The notes under the pieces were generated by a model. That model ran no database searches and was not told the origin of the DNA. It worked only from the letters and a program-made list of their open reading frames with translations. From Clavibacter michiganensis (GTDB lineage: Bacteria > Actinomycetota > Actinomycetes > Actinomycetales > Microbacteriaceae), in NCBI RefSeq assembly GCF_002151125.1, contig NZ_MDJZ01000001.1:1-64000 (forward strand): DNA of 64,000 nucleotides, given 5' to 3'. Both the position numbers and the translations under genes were made by a program. Shown here in pieces: positions 1 to 8,340 of this stretch. The stretch's first letter is position 1, and the number at the start of each line of letters is the position of its first letter.

Positions 1-5
1 GAATA

Positions 6-1070
6 TCAGACGACCGCGCTGCGCAGCGGCGCCGTCGCGAACTCCCGCATGCCCTCCTCGAAGGTCATGCGCGGCTCCCAGCCGAGCTCGGTGCGCAGCC
101 GCTCGGACGACGCCGTGATGTGCCGCACGTCGCCCAGCCGGTACTCGCCCGTGGTGACGGGCGCGGATCCGCCGGCCTCGCGTGCGAGCGCCTCCGCCAT
201 CTCGCCGATCGTGTGCACGGTGCCGCTGCCCACGTTGAAGGCGCGGAAGGACCCGGCCTCCCGGGTCTCGGTCCACGCGAGCGCGGCGAGGTTCGCGCCG
301 GCGACGTCGCGCACGTGCACGAAGTCGCGGCGCTGCCGGCCGTCCTCGAACACGCGGGGCGCCTCGCCGCGCGCGAGCGCCGAGCGGAACAGCGAGGCGA
401 CGCCCGCGTACGGCGTGTTCTGCGGCATGCCCGGCCCGTAGACGTTGTGGTACCGGAGGGCGGCCGCACGACCGCCGGTCGCGCGGGTCCAGGAGCTCAC
501 GAGGTTCTCCTGCGCCAGCTTGGTCGTGGCGTACACGTTGCGCGGATCCAGCGGCACGTCCTCGCCGATGAGCGTGGGGACGAGCGGCTCGCCCGTCGCG
601 GGATCCACCGGGTCGAACATGCCGGCGTCGAGGTCCGCGACGCGGCGCGCGGGCGGGCGCACCGGGCCGTCGGCGCCCGCGTAGGCGCCCTCGCCGTAGA
701 CGACCATGGAGCTGGCGAGCACGAGCCGGTCGATGCCCGCGCGGGTCATGCCGGCCAGCAGGATCGCGGTGCCGCCGTCGTTGGTCAGCACGTAGTCGGG
801 CGCGTCGAGGAAGTCGACGCCGAGCCCGACCTTCGCGGCCTGGTGGCAGACGACGTCGACGCCCTCGAGCGCGCGGGCGACCGCATCCGGATCCGTGACG
901 TCGCCGCGCACGAGCTCGACGCGCGGGTCGATCTCCGGGTCGCCGCCGTGCACGTCCGCGCGCAGCGAGTCGAGCACGCGCACGCGCCGCCCGTCCTCCA
1001 GCGCGGCCTGGACGATGGCGCCACCGATGAAGCCGGCGCCGCCCGTGACGAGGAGGATCCCGCCGCTCAC
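6..1070 (-). CDS. NAD-dependent epimerase/dehydratase (extended SDR)
   Basis: The 354-residue protein opens with the Rossmann nucleotide motif GGAGFIG within the first 15 residues. It carries the SDR catalytic pattern YxxxK (YATTK) preceded by SSMVVYG. This is the extended SDR layout of UDP-glucose 4-epimerase and related nucleotide-sugar epimerases or dehydratases, so an NAD-dependent change on a sugar nucleotide is expected; the exact substrate cannot be read. The start is a GTG whose bases overlap the stop of the upstream phosphorylase gene (GTGA), so the two are translationally coupled. The stop lies only a few bases inside the window. It may supply precursors for cell-wall or surface glycans, which is inference. 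The family is clear, the substrate is not. Confidence 0.85.
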   Translation of the reverse strand: MSGGILLVTGGAGFIGGAIVQAALEDGRRVRVLDSLRADVHGGDPEIDPRVELVRGDVTDPDAVARALEGVDVVCHQAAKVGLGVDFLDAPDYVLTNDGGTAILLAGMTRAGIDRLVLASSMVVYGEGAYAGADGPVRPPARRVADLDAGMFDPVDPATGEPLVPTLIGEDVPLDPRNVYATTKLAQENLVSSWTRATGGRAAALRYHNVYGPGMPQNTPYAGVASLFRSALARGEAPRVFEDGRQRRDFVHVRDVAGANLAALAWTETREAGSFRAFNVGSGTVHTIGEMAEALAREAGGSAPVTTGEYRLGDVRHITASSERLRTELGWEPRMTFEEGMREFATAPLRSAVV

Positions 1071-1993
1071 GACCGCGCGCCCGTCGCGTCGGCCGTGCCG
1101 GTCGCGCCGGTGACGGGCCGCGCGAGCACGGACGCGACCGCATCCGGGTCGATGAGCGGGCGACCGCGGTAGTCGTCGGGGATCGCGCGGACGACGGCCT
1201 CGATCGCCCGCACGATGCGCGGCTGCGCCTCCTTCAGGCGCGCGAAGACCAGCTCGGCCGTGACGGCGTCGCCCTGCTCGCCGGGCAGCGGCGCGAGGCC
1301 CGCGTCCGCGTCGGTGACGAACGACAGGTTCACCGTGCCGATGTTGAGCTCGGACGCGAGCACCACCTCCGGGTACTGCGTCATGTTCACGATGTGCGCG
1401 CCCGCCTGCCGGAACCAGAGCGACTCCGCGCGCGTCGAGAAGCGCGGGCCCTGGATCACGACGACGGTGCCGGAGGTGCGCAGCGGCCCCGCGGGATCCG
1501 CCCGGTCGCCGCCCTCGAGCTCCACGAGCGCGGCAGCCGCGCGGGTGTGCAGCACGGGGTCGAAGGGATCCGCCGCGGAGAGGTGCTGCACGACGCCGGC
1601 GTCGAAGAAGGTGTCCGGCCGGCCCCAGGTGCGGTCGAGGAGCTGGTCGGTGAGCACGAGCGATCCCGGCGGGTAGTCCGGCGAGACGCCGCCCACCGCG
1701 GACGACGACACGATCGCCGTGACGCCGAGCGACGCGAGCGCCCAGACGTTGGCGCGGTAGTCGATGAGGTGCGGCGCGACCGAGTGGTCGGCGCCGTGGC
1801 GGGTGAGGAACGCGACGCGGCGCCCGGCCAGCTCGCCGACCGTCACCTCGCTCGATGTCGGGCCGAACGGCGTCTCGATGCGGTGCGACGCGCTCGTCGC
1901 CGGGTCGAGCAGGGAGTAGAGGCCGGATCCGCCGATCACGCCGATCTCGGCGCGCGGGGCGGATGCGGGTGCGGTGGTGCTGTCGTCGGTCAC
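1067..1993 (-). CDS. mtnP: S-methyl-5'-thioadenosine phosphorylase (MTAP/PNP family 2)
   Basis: The 308-residue protein begins with the family motif GVIGGSGLY near residue 20. It has the purine-site segment NMTQYPEV and a downstream TDAD segment, where aspartates favour a 6-amino purine. MTAP phosphorolyses methylthioadenosine, a by-product of polyamine synthesis, to adenine and methylthioribose-1-phosphate in the cytosol. I chose the GTG at 1993 because GAGGAG lies at a proper distance before it; a longer reading to 2023 has no ribosome site. Its stop overlaps the start of the epimerase gene, so both are probably one operon. A methylthioinosine or general purine nucleoside phosphorylase is the main alternative. 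Confidence 0.85.
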   Translation of the reverse strand: MTDDSTTAPASAPRAEIGVIGGSGLYSLLDPATSASHRIETPFGPTSSEVTVGELAGRRVAFLTRHGADHSVAPHLIDYRANVWALASLGVTAIVSSSAVGGVSPDYPPGSLVLTDQLLDRTWGRPDTFFDAGVVQHLSAADPFDPVLHTRAAAALVELEGGDRADPAGPLRTSGTVVVIQGPRFSTRAESLWFRQAGAHIVNMTQYPEVVLASELNIGTVNLSFVTDADAGLAPLPGEQGDAVTAELVFARLKEAQPRIVRAIEAVVRAIPDDYRGRPLIDPDAVASVLARPVTGATGTADATGARS

Positions 1994-2100
1994 GTGGCTC
2001 CTCGGGGTCGTCGGCCCAGTCAAGCAGGGCCCCGGTGGATGCGCGCCGGACGCGACCCGCAGCGGATGCCCGCGCCCCGCGCGCGTGCTGGACTGGGGCG

Positions 2101-2727
2101 ATGAGCACCGCCGACGCGCCGCCCGTCCGCCCCGCCGTGCCGGTGGCGGGCCTCGCGCTGGTGCTCGTGGTGCTGGGCCTCGCGGGCGTCGTCACGGCGG
2201 GCGGGACCGTGCTCCTCGCCGCGCGGATCCGGACCGCGGTGACCGGGTTCGAGGTGGACGGGCTCTCGCTGCTGCTGCCGGGGCTCGCGGTGACGGCCGT
2301 CGTCACGTTCCTCGCCGCGGCGACGACCGCGCGCATCGTGCGCGGCGCCCGACGCGTGTCGGCGGAGGCGCTGGCGCGGCACGCGTCCGCGCGCGCGCCC
2401 GTGCCGCTCGCGGTCACGGCCGTGCTCGTGGTCGCCGTGTCCCGGTACCTCGAGCCGGGCGGCCTCGCGGAGGTCACCGGACGTCGCCCGGCCCTCGCCG
2501 TGCTCCCGGTCCTGCTGTTCGCGACGGCCGCGGTCGCGCAGGTCGTCGCGGCCCGGGCGCGCGGCCGGGCCACGCGGATCCGCGCCCTCGGCGTCGCGGG
2601 CGCGGCGCTGGTCGGCGCCGCCTGCGCGATGCCCTACCTCGTGACGGCCTCGCTGCAGAGCGGCGCGCTCGTGCTGTGCGCCGCCCTGCTGCTCCGGTCG
2701 ACCCGAGGGGCGGGATCCACCGGCTGA
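2101..2727 (+). CDS. Hypothetical membrane protein, 5-6 TM segments
   Basis: This 208-residue protein is almost entirely hydrophobic, with five or six predicted membrane spans separated by short Arg-rich loops. The first span starts near residue 14, and the chain ends in a short basic tail. No catalytic or transport motif is recognisable. It is divergent from the phosphorylase gene, with about 107 bp between the starts, and it precedes the metal-box operon on the same strand. The call rests on continuous coding character and hydropathy; the function is unknown. Confidence 0.7.
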   Translation: MSTADAPPVRPAVPVAGLALVLVVLGLAGVVTAGGTVLLAARIRTAVTGFEVDGLSLLLPGLAVTAVVTFLAAATTARIVRGARRVSAEALARHASARAPVPLAVTAVLVVAVSRYLEPGGLAEVTGRRPALAVLPVLLFATAAVAQVVAARARGRATRIRALGVAGAALVGAACAMPYLVTASLQSGALVLCAALLLRSTRGAGSTG

Positions 2728-2761
2728 GCGGGCGCTTCCCTGGGCGACGCGCTCGGGACTT

Positions 2762-2780
2762 GTTGAGAATGATTCTCGAC
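2762..2780 (+). promoter_or_regulatory. Fur/Zur-family operator-like palindrome
   Basis: A 13-base perfect palindrome around a central G (GAGAATGATTCTC) extends to 19 bases with one mismatched pair. It resembles Fur-superfamily boxes, and Zur boxes in actinobacteria have the closely related form TGAAAATGATTTTCA. It sits immediately before a -10-like TAAGCT at 2781-2786, where a bound repressor would block polymerase. The metal sensed is not determined by the sequence. Confidence 0.6.
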
Positions 2781-2821
2781 TAAGCTCGCCGGGACCGTCC
2801 CGACCCGGAGAGCCGCGTGCC

Positions 2822-3946
2822 ATGCCCCCATCCCCCGAACCGACCCTCGACGCCCTCGTGATCGGCGCCGGTCCCGCCGGCCTCGGCACCGCGATCGCCC
2901 TCGACGCCGTCGACGGGCTCCGGTCCGGCGTCGTCGAGCGGGGCGGCGTGGGCGAGACGTTCCGGCGGTGGCCGGCCCGGCAGCGGTTCCTGTCGCCGTC
3001 GTTCACGGGCAACGGCTTCGGGGCGACGGACCTCAACGCGATCCACCCGCTCACCTCCCCGGCCTTCTCGCTCGGCGTCGACTACCCGACCGGCCCGGAG
3101 TACGCGCGCTACCTCGCGGGCGTCGCCCGGCACTTCCCCGTGCCGCTGATGGTGGACACGGACGTGACCGCCGTGTCGCCCGTCGAGGGCGGCTTCGAGG
3201 TGACGACGAGCCGCGGATCCCTCGGCACGCGCACCGTCGTCTGGGCCGGCGGCGAGTTCCACGACCCGCTCGCCGCCCGGTTCGCCGGCGGTTCGCTGAC
3301 CGACCACTCGTCCTCGCCCGCCGCCTGGGAGCCGCGCATGGGGCGGCTCGTCGTCATCGGCGGCTACGAGTCGGGCATCGACATCGCCTGCCACCACGTG
3401 GAGCAGGGGGCGGACGTGGTCGTGGTGGATCCCGCGCACCCGTGGGCGCCCGGATCCGGGTCCGACCCGTCGTACCGCCTCGCGCCGCGTTCCGTGCAGC
3501 GCCTGGCGACGGCGGTCGCGACCGGACGCCTCACCCTCATGGGCGACGGCGGCGTCGTGGGCGTGCGCCCCGACGGCGACGGCTTCCGCGTCCAGGTCGC
3601 GGGCGCCGCGGCGGTCGCCTCCGACTCGCGGCCCGTCCTCGCGACCGGCTTCGGGCCGGGGCTCGGCCCGGTCGCCCACCTCTTCGACCAGCGCGACGAC
3701 GGCTGGCCGCTCCTCACCGAGGACGACGAGTCCACGACCACCCCCGGCCTGTTCCTCTCCGGCCCGGCGGTCCGCCACGGTGCCGTCCGCTTCTGCTTCG
3801 TCTACAAGTTCCGGCAGCGCTACGCGCACATCGCGCGCGTCATCGGCGGGCGCATCGGCGCCGACTGCGCGGGCCTCGAGCAGTGGCGGATCGCGGGCAT
3901 GCTCACGGACGACCTCAGCTGCTGCGGCGTGGAGTGCGCGTGCTGA
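2822..3946 (+). CDS. FAD/NAD(P)-binding oxidoreductase with Cys-rich C-terminus
   Basis: The 374-residue protein has an N-terminal FAD site (GAGPAGLG, residues about 15-22). A second dinucleotide region begins near residue 178 (VVIGGYESG), so it has the two-dinucleotide fold of flavin monooxygenases and thioredoxin-reductase-like enzymes. The chain ends in CCGVECAC, a cluster of four cysteines suited to binding a soft metal or acting as a thiol relay. A GGAGAG ribosome site precedes the ATG. A Fur/Zur-like palindrome lies about 40 bp upstream. The stop overlaps the start of the transporter gene by 7 bp. Flavoproteins called ArsO occur in some actinobacterial arsenic operons, but similarity to them here is only contextual. 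Substrate unknown. Confidence 0.75.
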   Translation: MPPSPEPTLDALVIGAGPAGLGTAIALDAVDGLRSGVVERGGVGETFRRWPARQRFLSPSFTGNGFGATDLNAIHPLTSPAFSLGVDYPTGPEYARYLAGVARHFPVPLMVDTDVTAVSPVEGGFEVTTSRGSLGTRTVVWAGGEFHDPLAARFAGGSLTDHSSSPAAWEPRMGRLVVIGGYESGIDIACHHVEQGADVVVVDPAHPWAPGSGSDPSYRLAPRSVQRLATAVATGRLTLMGDGGVVGVRPDGDGFRVQVAGAAAVASDSRPVLATGFGPGLGPVAHLFDQRDDGWPLLTEDDESTTTPGLFLSGPAVRHGAVRFCFVYKFRQRYAHIARVIGGRIGADCAGLEQWRIAGMLTDDLSCCGVECAC

Positions 3947-5061
3947 GCGGGCGCCCCGACGACGGACGGTCGGCAGCGCGGTCGGCAGCGCCGCCGGTCG
4001 CGGCACCGGATCCGGCTCCGGGCGGGGTGCCGACGCCGGCGAGGGCGCTGCTGCTGTTCCTCGGCGCGATCGCCGTCGGATCCCTCGTCGGGGTGGCGAG
4101 CCCGGACACGGGCGCCGTGCTGGCGGGCGGCGTGGATCCGACCGTGCTGCTGCTCGTGACGGTGCTCTTCGTGGAGGTCGACCTCTCCGGCCTCCGGCTG
4201 CGTCGGCTGCGGGAGGCGCCGCGGTTCCTCGCCGTGGCGTGGCTCGCGAACTTCGTGCTGATGCCGCTGCTGGGGTTCGCGATCGCCTCGCTCTTCCTGT
4301 CGGGAGCGCCCCTGCTGTTCGCGGGCGTCGTGATCTACTTCACGGCCCCCTGCACGGACTGGTTCCTCGGCTTCACCCGCCTCGCGGGAGGGAGCACCTC
4401 GCTCGGCGCCGTGCTGCTGCCCGTCAACATGGTCACGCAGCTGCTGCTCTACCCGTTCCTCCTCAGCGCGCTGGTGCACGCGGACGCGGTGCAGGATCCT
4501 GTGGCCATCGGCGAGACGCTCCTGCGCTGGTGCGTGACGCCGGCGCTGATCGCCATCCTGGTGCGCGTCCTCGTCTCGCGCGCGCTCCCGACGGCGGTGC
4601 GCGAGCGGGTACGCGGGCTCCCGGGGCGGCTCGTGCCCGTGATCATCGCGGCGCTCATCGTGCAGATCTTCGCCGCGAACATCGTGACCATCCGGGATCA
4701 CGCCGACGCGTTCGTCGCGCTCCTGGGAGCCGTGGTGCTGTTCTTCGCGATCGGCTACCTGCTCATCGACCGGCTGTCGAACGCGCTGCGGCTGGAGCAC
4801 CCGGAGCGCGCGCTGCTCGCCATGACGACCGCGGCGCGCAACGCACCGCTCATGCTGGGCCTCACCACGGTCGCGCTCCCGGACCAGCCGCTCGTCGCGG
4901 CCGCGATCGTCATCGGCATGCTCATCGAGTTCCCGCACCTGGCGGGGATCACCTGGCTCCTCACCCGACGGCGACGGGCGACGCCGCGCCAGAACGCTCG
5001 GGGGATGGGCGACGCCGGGCACCCCTCCGTGCACGGGGAGCGCCCGGCGCCGGCGCCGTGA
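3940..5061 (+). CDS. ACR3/bile acid:Na+ symporter-like transporter
   Basis: The 373-residue membrane protein has about ten hydrophobic segments starting near residue 33. It contains the segment APCTDWF near residue 130, matching the conserved APCT turn of ACR3-type arsenite exporters in the bile acid:sodium symporter superfamily. The likely role is export of an oxyanion or organic anion from the cytosol. The start is uncertain. GTG at 3940 overlaps the flavoprotein gene by 7 bp, and another in-frame GTG at 4027 lies just before the first membrane span. Translational coupling and the shared upstream palindrome suggest metal-controlled co-expression. No ArsR repressor or arsenate reductase gene lies beside it. 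Confidence 0.75.
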   Translation: MLSGRPDDGRSAARSAAPPVAAPDPAPGGVPTPARALLLFLGAIAVGSLVGVASPDTGAVLAGGVDPTVLLLVTVLFVEVDLSGLRLRRLREAPRFLAVAWLANFVLMPLLGFAIASLFLSGAPLLFAGVVIYFTAPCTDWFLGFTRLAGGSTSLGAVLLPVNMVTQLLLYPFLLSALVHADAVQDPVAIGETLLRWCVTPALIAILVRVLVSRALPTAVRERVRGLPGRLVPVIIAALIVQIFAANIVTIRDHADAFVALLGAVVLFFAIGYLLIDRLSNALRLEHPERALLAMTTAARNAPLMLGLTTVALPDQPLVAAAIVIGMLIEFPHLAGITWLLTRRRRATPRQNARGMGDAGHPSVHGERPAPAP

Positions 5062-5079
5062 GCGGGTGGATCCCGCGGG

Positions 5080-5853
5080 CTAGTTGAGCGGCCGCGTCCC
5101 CTCGGGCAGCGCGCCGCCCGCGTAGAGGTCCTTCGCCGTGTCCTGCAGTGCGGTCAGCGCGACGCGCTGGGTCCACGGGCCGTAGGAGATGCGGCCGACG
5201 CCGAGCTCCTCGAAGCGGGCGGGGGAGAGGGATCCGGGGACGCCGATGACGGTGAGGCGCTGCGGGCCGACGGCGTCGACGAGCGTGCGCACCTCGTCCT
5301 CCGTGAGCGGGCCGGGCACGAAGACGCTCGTGGCGCCGGCCGCCATGTAGGCGCGGGTGCGCTCGACGGCGTCGGCGAGGACGTCGGACCGGTCGCGGTC
5401 GCCGCCCAGCACGTACGCGTCGGTGCGGGCGTTGAGCGCGAACGGCACTCCCTCGGCCTGCGCGGCGGCGACTGCGGCCTCGACCGCGCGCACGGCGTCG
5501 TCGAGGGGGCGCATCCCGTCCTCGAGGTTGGCGCCGACGACGCCCACGCCGATGGCGCGGCGGATCGTCTCGCCCGCGTCGCCGTAGCCGGACTCGAGGT
5601 CGGCGGAGACGGGCTGCTCGACGGCCGCGACGATGCGGCCGATCATGTCGAGGTGGAGGTCGAGGGGGATCCGCTCGCCGTCCTCGTAGCCGAAGGTGGC
5701 GGCGATGGAGTGGCTCGCGGTGGCGAGCGCCTTGGTCTCGGGGAGCGAGCCGATGGCGGCGGCCGAGATGGCGTCCCACACGTTCACCACCCTCAGGAGC
5801 TCGGGAGCGGTGTGGAGGTCGACGAGGGTCTGCCCGCGGGCGGCGATGGTCAT
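5080..5853 (-). CDS. Isocitrate lyase/phosphoenolpyruvate mutase family protein
   Basis: The 257-residue protein has the TIM-barrel features of the ICL/PEPM superfamily. These are an NVWDA segment near residue 24, ADLESGYGD near residue 84 and a NLEDG segment near residue 110, which carry the metal-binding acidic residues. Members cleave or rearrange C-C or C-P bonds in 2-oxo or 2-hydroxy acids, for example methylisocitrate lyase and oxaloacetase. The KKCGH-type catalytic motif of true isocitrate lyase is absent, so the reaction is uncertain. It stands alone on the minus strand, and a TAGGGT hexamer six bases before the ATG suggests a leaderless transcript. Confidence 0.8.
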   Translation of the reverse strand: MTIAARGQTLVDLHTAPELLRVVNVWDAISAAAIGSLPETKALATASHSIAATFGYEDGERIPLDLHLDMIGRIVAAVEQPVSADLESGYGDAGETIRRAIGVGVVGANLEDGMRPLDDAVRAVEAAVAAAQAEGVPFALNARTDAYVLGGDRDRSDVLADAVERTRAYMAAGATSVFVPGPLTEDEVRTLVDAVGPQRLTVIGVPGSLSPARFEELGVGRISYGPWTQRVALTALQDTAKDLYAGGALPEGTRPLN

Positions 5854-5859
5854 GCTCCG

Positions 5860-5865
5860 ACCCTA
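5860..5865 (-). promoter_or_regulatory. -10 box, probable leaderless start of ICL/PEPM gene
   Basis: TAGGGT on the minus strand is separated from the ATG by six bases and there is no ribosome-binding site, so transcription should begin at or next to the start codon. Confidence 0.45.
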
Positions 5866-5991
5866 TGTCCGGCCGGTCCCGCGCGGCAGGGGTGGCTTCG
5901 GGTCCCGGACACCCGCGCGCGGCGGGCGCCCGGGGGAGGAGCGGCGCGGATCCCGGCCCACCCATCCGGCGACCGCCCGTCCGCCCCGGTG

Positions 5992-5997
5992 GATGAT
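5992..5997 (+). promoter_or_regulatory. -10-like box of the moeA operon
   Basis: GATGAT lies six bases before the moeA ATG. The spacing fits a leaderless transcript and supports the chosen start, although the hexamer is a weak match. Confidence 0.35.
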
Positions 5998-6003
5998 GGG
6001 GGG

Positions 6004-7299
6004 ATGACCCCCGCCCGCCCCGCCGACCGCGTGCGCCGCAGCGTCGACGAGCATCGGGCCGCCGTGCGCGACCTCCTCGCGCCGCTCGCCGAGCTGCCGG
6101 CCGAGCAGCTGCCCGCGTCCGCGGAGGCGCTCACCGCGGATCCGCACCGGCACACCGGTCGGGTCCCGGCGCGCGACGTCACGAGCCCGATCGACCTGCC
6201 GCCGTTCCGCAACTCGCAGATGGACGGCTACGCGGTGCGCGCGGCCGACCTCGCGGGAGCGAGTGCGGCGCATCCCGTCGTCCTCCCCATCGCCGACCGG
6301 ATCCCCGCGGGCGTCGCCCCCGCGCCCCTCGCCCCCGGCACCGCCGCGCCCTGCATGACCGGCGCCCCCGTGCCGCCCGGCGCCGACGCGATCGTGCCCA
6401 TCGAGGCCGCGACGCCCGACCGCTTCGTCGACGAGGAGGCGCCCGACGCCGTCGTCTCCTTCGCCGCCCCCGTGGATCCGGGCGCCTTCGTGCGCGCGCA
6501 GGGCAGCGACCTCGCGGCGGGCAGCGTGCTCGTGGCCGCGGGCACGCGCCTCCTCCCGGCAGACTGGGGCGTCCTCGCGTCGGCCGGCATCGCGGCCGTC
6601 GCCGTGCGCCGCCGGCCGGTCGTCCTCCTCCTCTCCACCGGCCTCGAGCTGCGCGGGCCCGGCGAGGACCTCGCCCCCGGGCAGGTCCACGACGCCAACT
6701 CCGTCGCCCTCGCCGCGTCCCTGCAGGACGCCGGCGCCGAGGTCCGCGCGCTGCGGGTCGCGTCCGACGACGCCGAGCGGGTGCGCGACGCGCTCCGCGA
6801 GGCGGCCGTCGGGGTCGATCTCCTCGTCACGACGGGCGGGGTCAGCGCGGGCGCGTTCGAGGTCGTGCGCGACGTGCTGGAGGGCGGCGGCGTGGAGTTC
6901 GTCTCGGTGGCCGTGCAGCCGGGCGGGCCGCAGGGGCTCGGCACGGCGGACCTCGGTGGCGCGCGGATCCCCGTCGTCGCGTTCCCCGGCAACCCCGTGA
7001 GCGCGCTGGTCTCCTTCGAGCTGTTCCTCCGGCCGGTGCTGCGGCGGATCGCCGGGCACGCGCACCCCGACCGCCCGTCCCGCGAGCTGCCTCTCGCCGA
7101 GCCGCTCGACTCGCCCGCCGGCAAGCACCAGGTGCGACGCGGCCGCCTCGACGCCGACGGCCGGGTCGTCGCGGTCGGCGGACCCGGATCCCACCTCCTG
7201 CACGCGTACGCGACCGCCACGCACCTCGTCCACATCCCCGCAGGTCTCGACCGGCTCGAGGCCGGCGACCCCGTCACCGTCTGGAGCATCGATGACTGA
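6004..7299 (+). CDS. moeA: Molybdopterin molybdenumtransferase MoeA
   Basis: The 431-residue protein shows MoeA hallmarks: NSQMDGYAVRA near residue 70, TGAPVPPGADAIVP near residue 119, a central MogA-like domain with TTGGVSAG near residue 277, and FPGNPVSALVSFE near residue 327. MoeA inserts molybdate into adenylylated molybdopterin to complete the cofactor. The ATG at 6004 leaves a short N-terminal extension before the conserved region. It is the first gene of a tightly packed cofactor operon and overlaps moaC by 8 bp. Length is normal for the family (about 400-430). Confidence 0.95.
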   Translation: MTPARPADRVRRSVDEHRAAVRDLLAPLAELPAEQLPASAEALTADPHRHTGRVPARDVTSPIDLPPFRNSQMDGYAVRAADLAGASAAHPVVLPIADRIPAGVAPAPLAPGTAAPCMTGAPVPPGADAIVPIEAATPDRFVDEEAPDAVVSFAAPVDPGAFVRAQGSDLAAGSVLVAAGTRLLPADWGVLASAGIAAVAVRRRPVVLLLSTGLELRGPGEDLAPGQVHDANSVALAASLQDAGAEVRALRVASDDAERVRDALREAAVGVDLLVTTGGVSAGAFEVVRDVLEGGGVEFVSVAVQPGGPQGLGTADLGGARIPVVAFPGNPVSALVSFELFLRPVLRRIAGHAHPDRPSRELPLAEPLDSPAGKHQVRRGRLDADGRVVAVGGPGSHLLHAYATATHLVHIPAGLDRLEAGDPVTVWSIDD

Positions 7300-7792
7300 T
7301 CCCGCCCCGACCGCGGACGCCGCGCCGTCCCTCACCCACCTGCGGCAGGACGGATCCGCGCACATGGTCGACGTCACCGACAAGGCCACGACGAAGCGCC
7401 GCGCCGTCGCGCAGGCCGTGCTCGTCACGCGGCCCGAGGTGGTCGCCTCCGTCATCTCCGGCGACCTCCCCAAGGGCGAGGCCGTCGGCACGGCGCGCAT
7501 CGCGGGGATCATGGCGGCGAAGCAGACGTCGAGCCTCATCCCGCTGTGCCACCCGCTGCCGATCGGGCGCATCGAGATCGACATCGCGGGCGCCGACGAC
7601 CGGCTCACGGTGGTCGCGTCGGTGAGCACCACGGGCGTCACGGGCGTCGAGATGGAGGCGCTCACGGCGGCCTCGGTCGCCGCGCTCACGCTCTACGACA
7701 TGGTCAAGGCCGTGGACGCGCGCGCCGTGATCACCGACGTGCTCGTCCGCGAGAAGCAGGGCGGCAAGTCCGGCGACTGGGCGCGGCCGTGA
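7292..7792 (+). CDS. moaC: Cyclic pyranopterin monophosphate synthase MoaC
   Basis: The 166-residue protein contains the MoaC signatures MVDVTDK near residue 25, LCHPLPI near residue 87, a MEALTAAS segment and a C-terminal GGKSGDW. It converts 3',8-cyclo-GTP, the MoaA product, into cyclic pyranopterin monophosphate, the first stable cofactor intermediate. It overlaps moeA upstream and its TGA overlaps the GTG of the next gene. Length and motifs are normal, so the enzyme should be active. Its partner moaA is not in this window. Confidence 0.95.
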   Translation: MTDPAPTADAAPSLTHLRQDGSAHMVDVTDKATTKRRAVAQAVLVTRPEVVASVISGDLPKGEAVGTARIAGIMAAKQTSSLIPLCHPLPIGRIEIDIAGADDRLTVVASVSTTGVTGVEMEALTAASVAALTLYDMVKAVDARAVITDVLVREKQGGKSGDWARP

Positions 7793-8340
7793 GCGCGGCG
7801 GATCCGCGTGGCCGCGCGGTCGTGATCGTCGCCTCCACCCGCGCCGCCGCGGGGGAGTACGAGGACCGCACGGGTCCCGTCATCACCGCATGGCTCGCCC
7901 AGCGGGGCTTCGAGGTGGGGGCGCCGGTCGTCCGCGCCGACGGACCCGGGGTCGCCGCGGCGCTCGCCGAGGCCGTCGCGGGCGGTGCGCGCGTGATCCT
8001 CACCACGGGCGGCACGGGCATCACCCCCACCGACCGCACGCCCGAGGCGACGGCGCCGCTGCTCGACCTCGAGATCCCCGGGATCATGGAGGAGGCCCGC
8101 CGCATCGGCACGGCGCACACGCCCACGGCGGTGCTCACGCGCGGGCACGCGGGTCTCGCAGGCGGCGCCTTCGTGATGAACCTGCCGGGCTCGCCGGGCG
8201 GGGTGCGCGACGGGCTGGGGCTCCTCGACCGGATCCTCGACCACGTCCTCGAGCAGGCCCGCGGCGCGGTGCACCCCGCGACCGATCCGGCGGCCGACAC
8301 GGCACCCGCCCAGGCGGCCGACGCCGGAGCCCGCTCGTGA
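7789..8340 (+). CDS. mog: Molybdenum cofactor biosynthesis protein MogA/MoaB
   Basis: The 183-residue protein has the molybdopterin-binding motif TTGGTGITPTDRTPEAT near residue 69 and NLPGSPGGVRDGL near residue 131, typical of MogA/MoaB adenylyltransferases. It activates molybdopterin with ATP before MoeA inserts molybdenum. The GTG start overlaps the moaC stop and the gene's own stop overlaps the moaE start, both as GTGA. The last 30 residues are Ala-Pro-Asp rich and lie outside the folded domain. MogA and MoaB cannot be told apart by sequence alone. Confidence 0.9.
   Translation: MSAADPRGRAVVIVASTRAAAGEYEDRTGPVITAWLAQRGFEVGAPVVRADGPGVAAALAEAVAGGARVILTTGGTGITPTDRTPEATAPLLDLEIPGIMEEARRIGTAHTPTAVLTRGHAGLAGGAFVMNLPGSPGGVRDGLGLLDRILDHVLEQARGAVHPATDPAADTAPAQAADAGARS

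Noticed and set aside
3940-5061. Arsenic resistance operon
   Set aside because: Only an ACR3-like transporter is present; there is no ArsR, arsenate reductase or ArsR-type operator nearby, so an ars label would go beyond the evidence.
5860-6003. Molybdenum cofactor riboswitch before moeA
   Set aside because: The gap is only about 150 bp shared with a divergent gene, a -10-like box lies six bases before the ATG, and no matching fold was seen.
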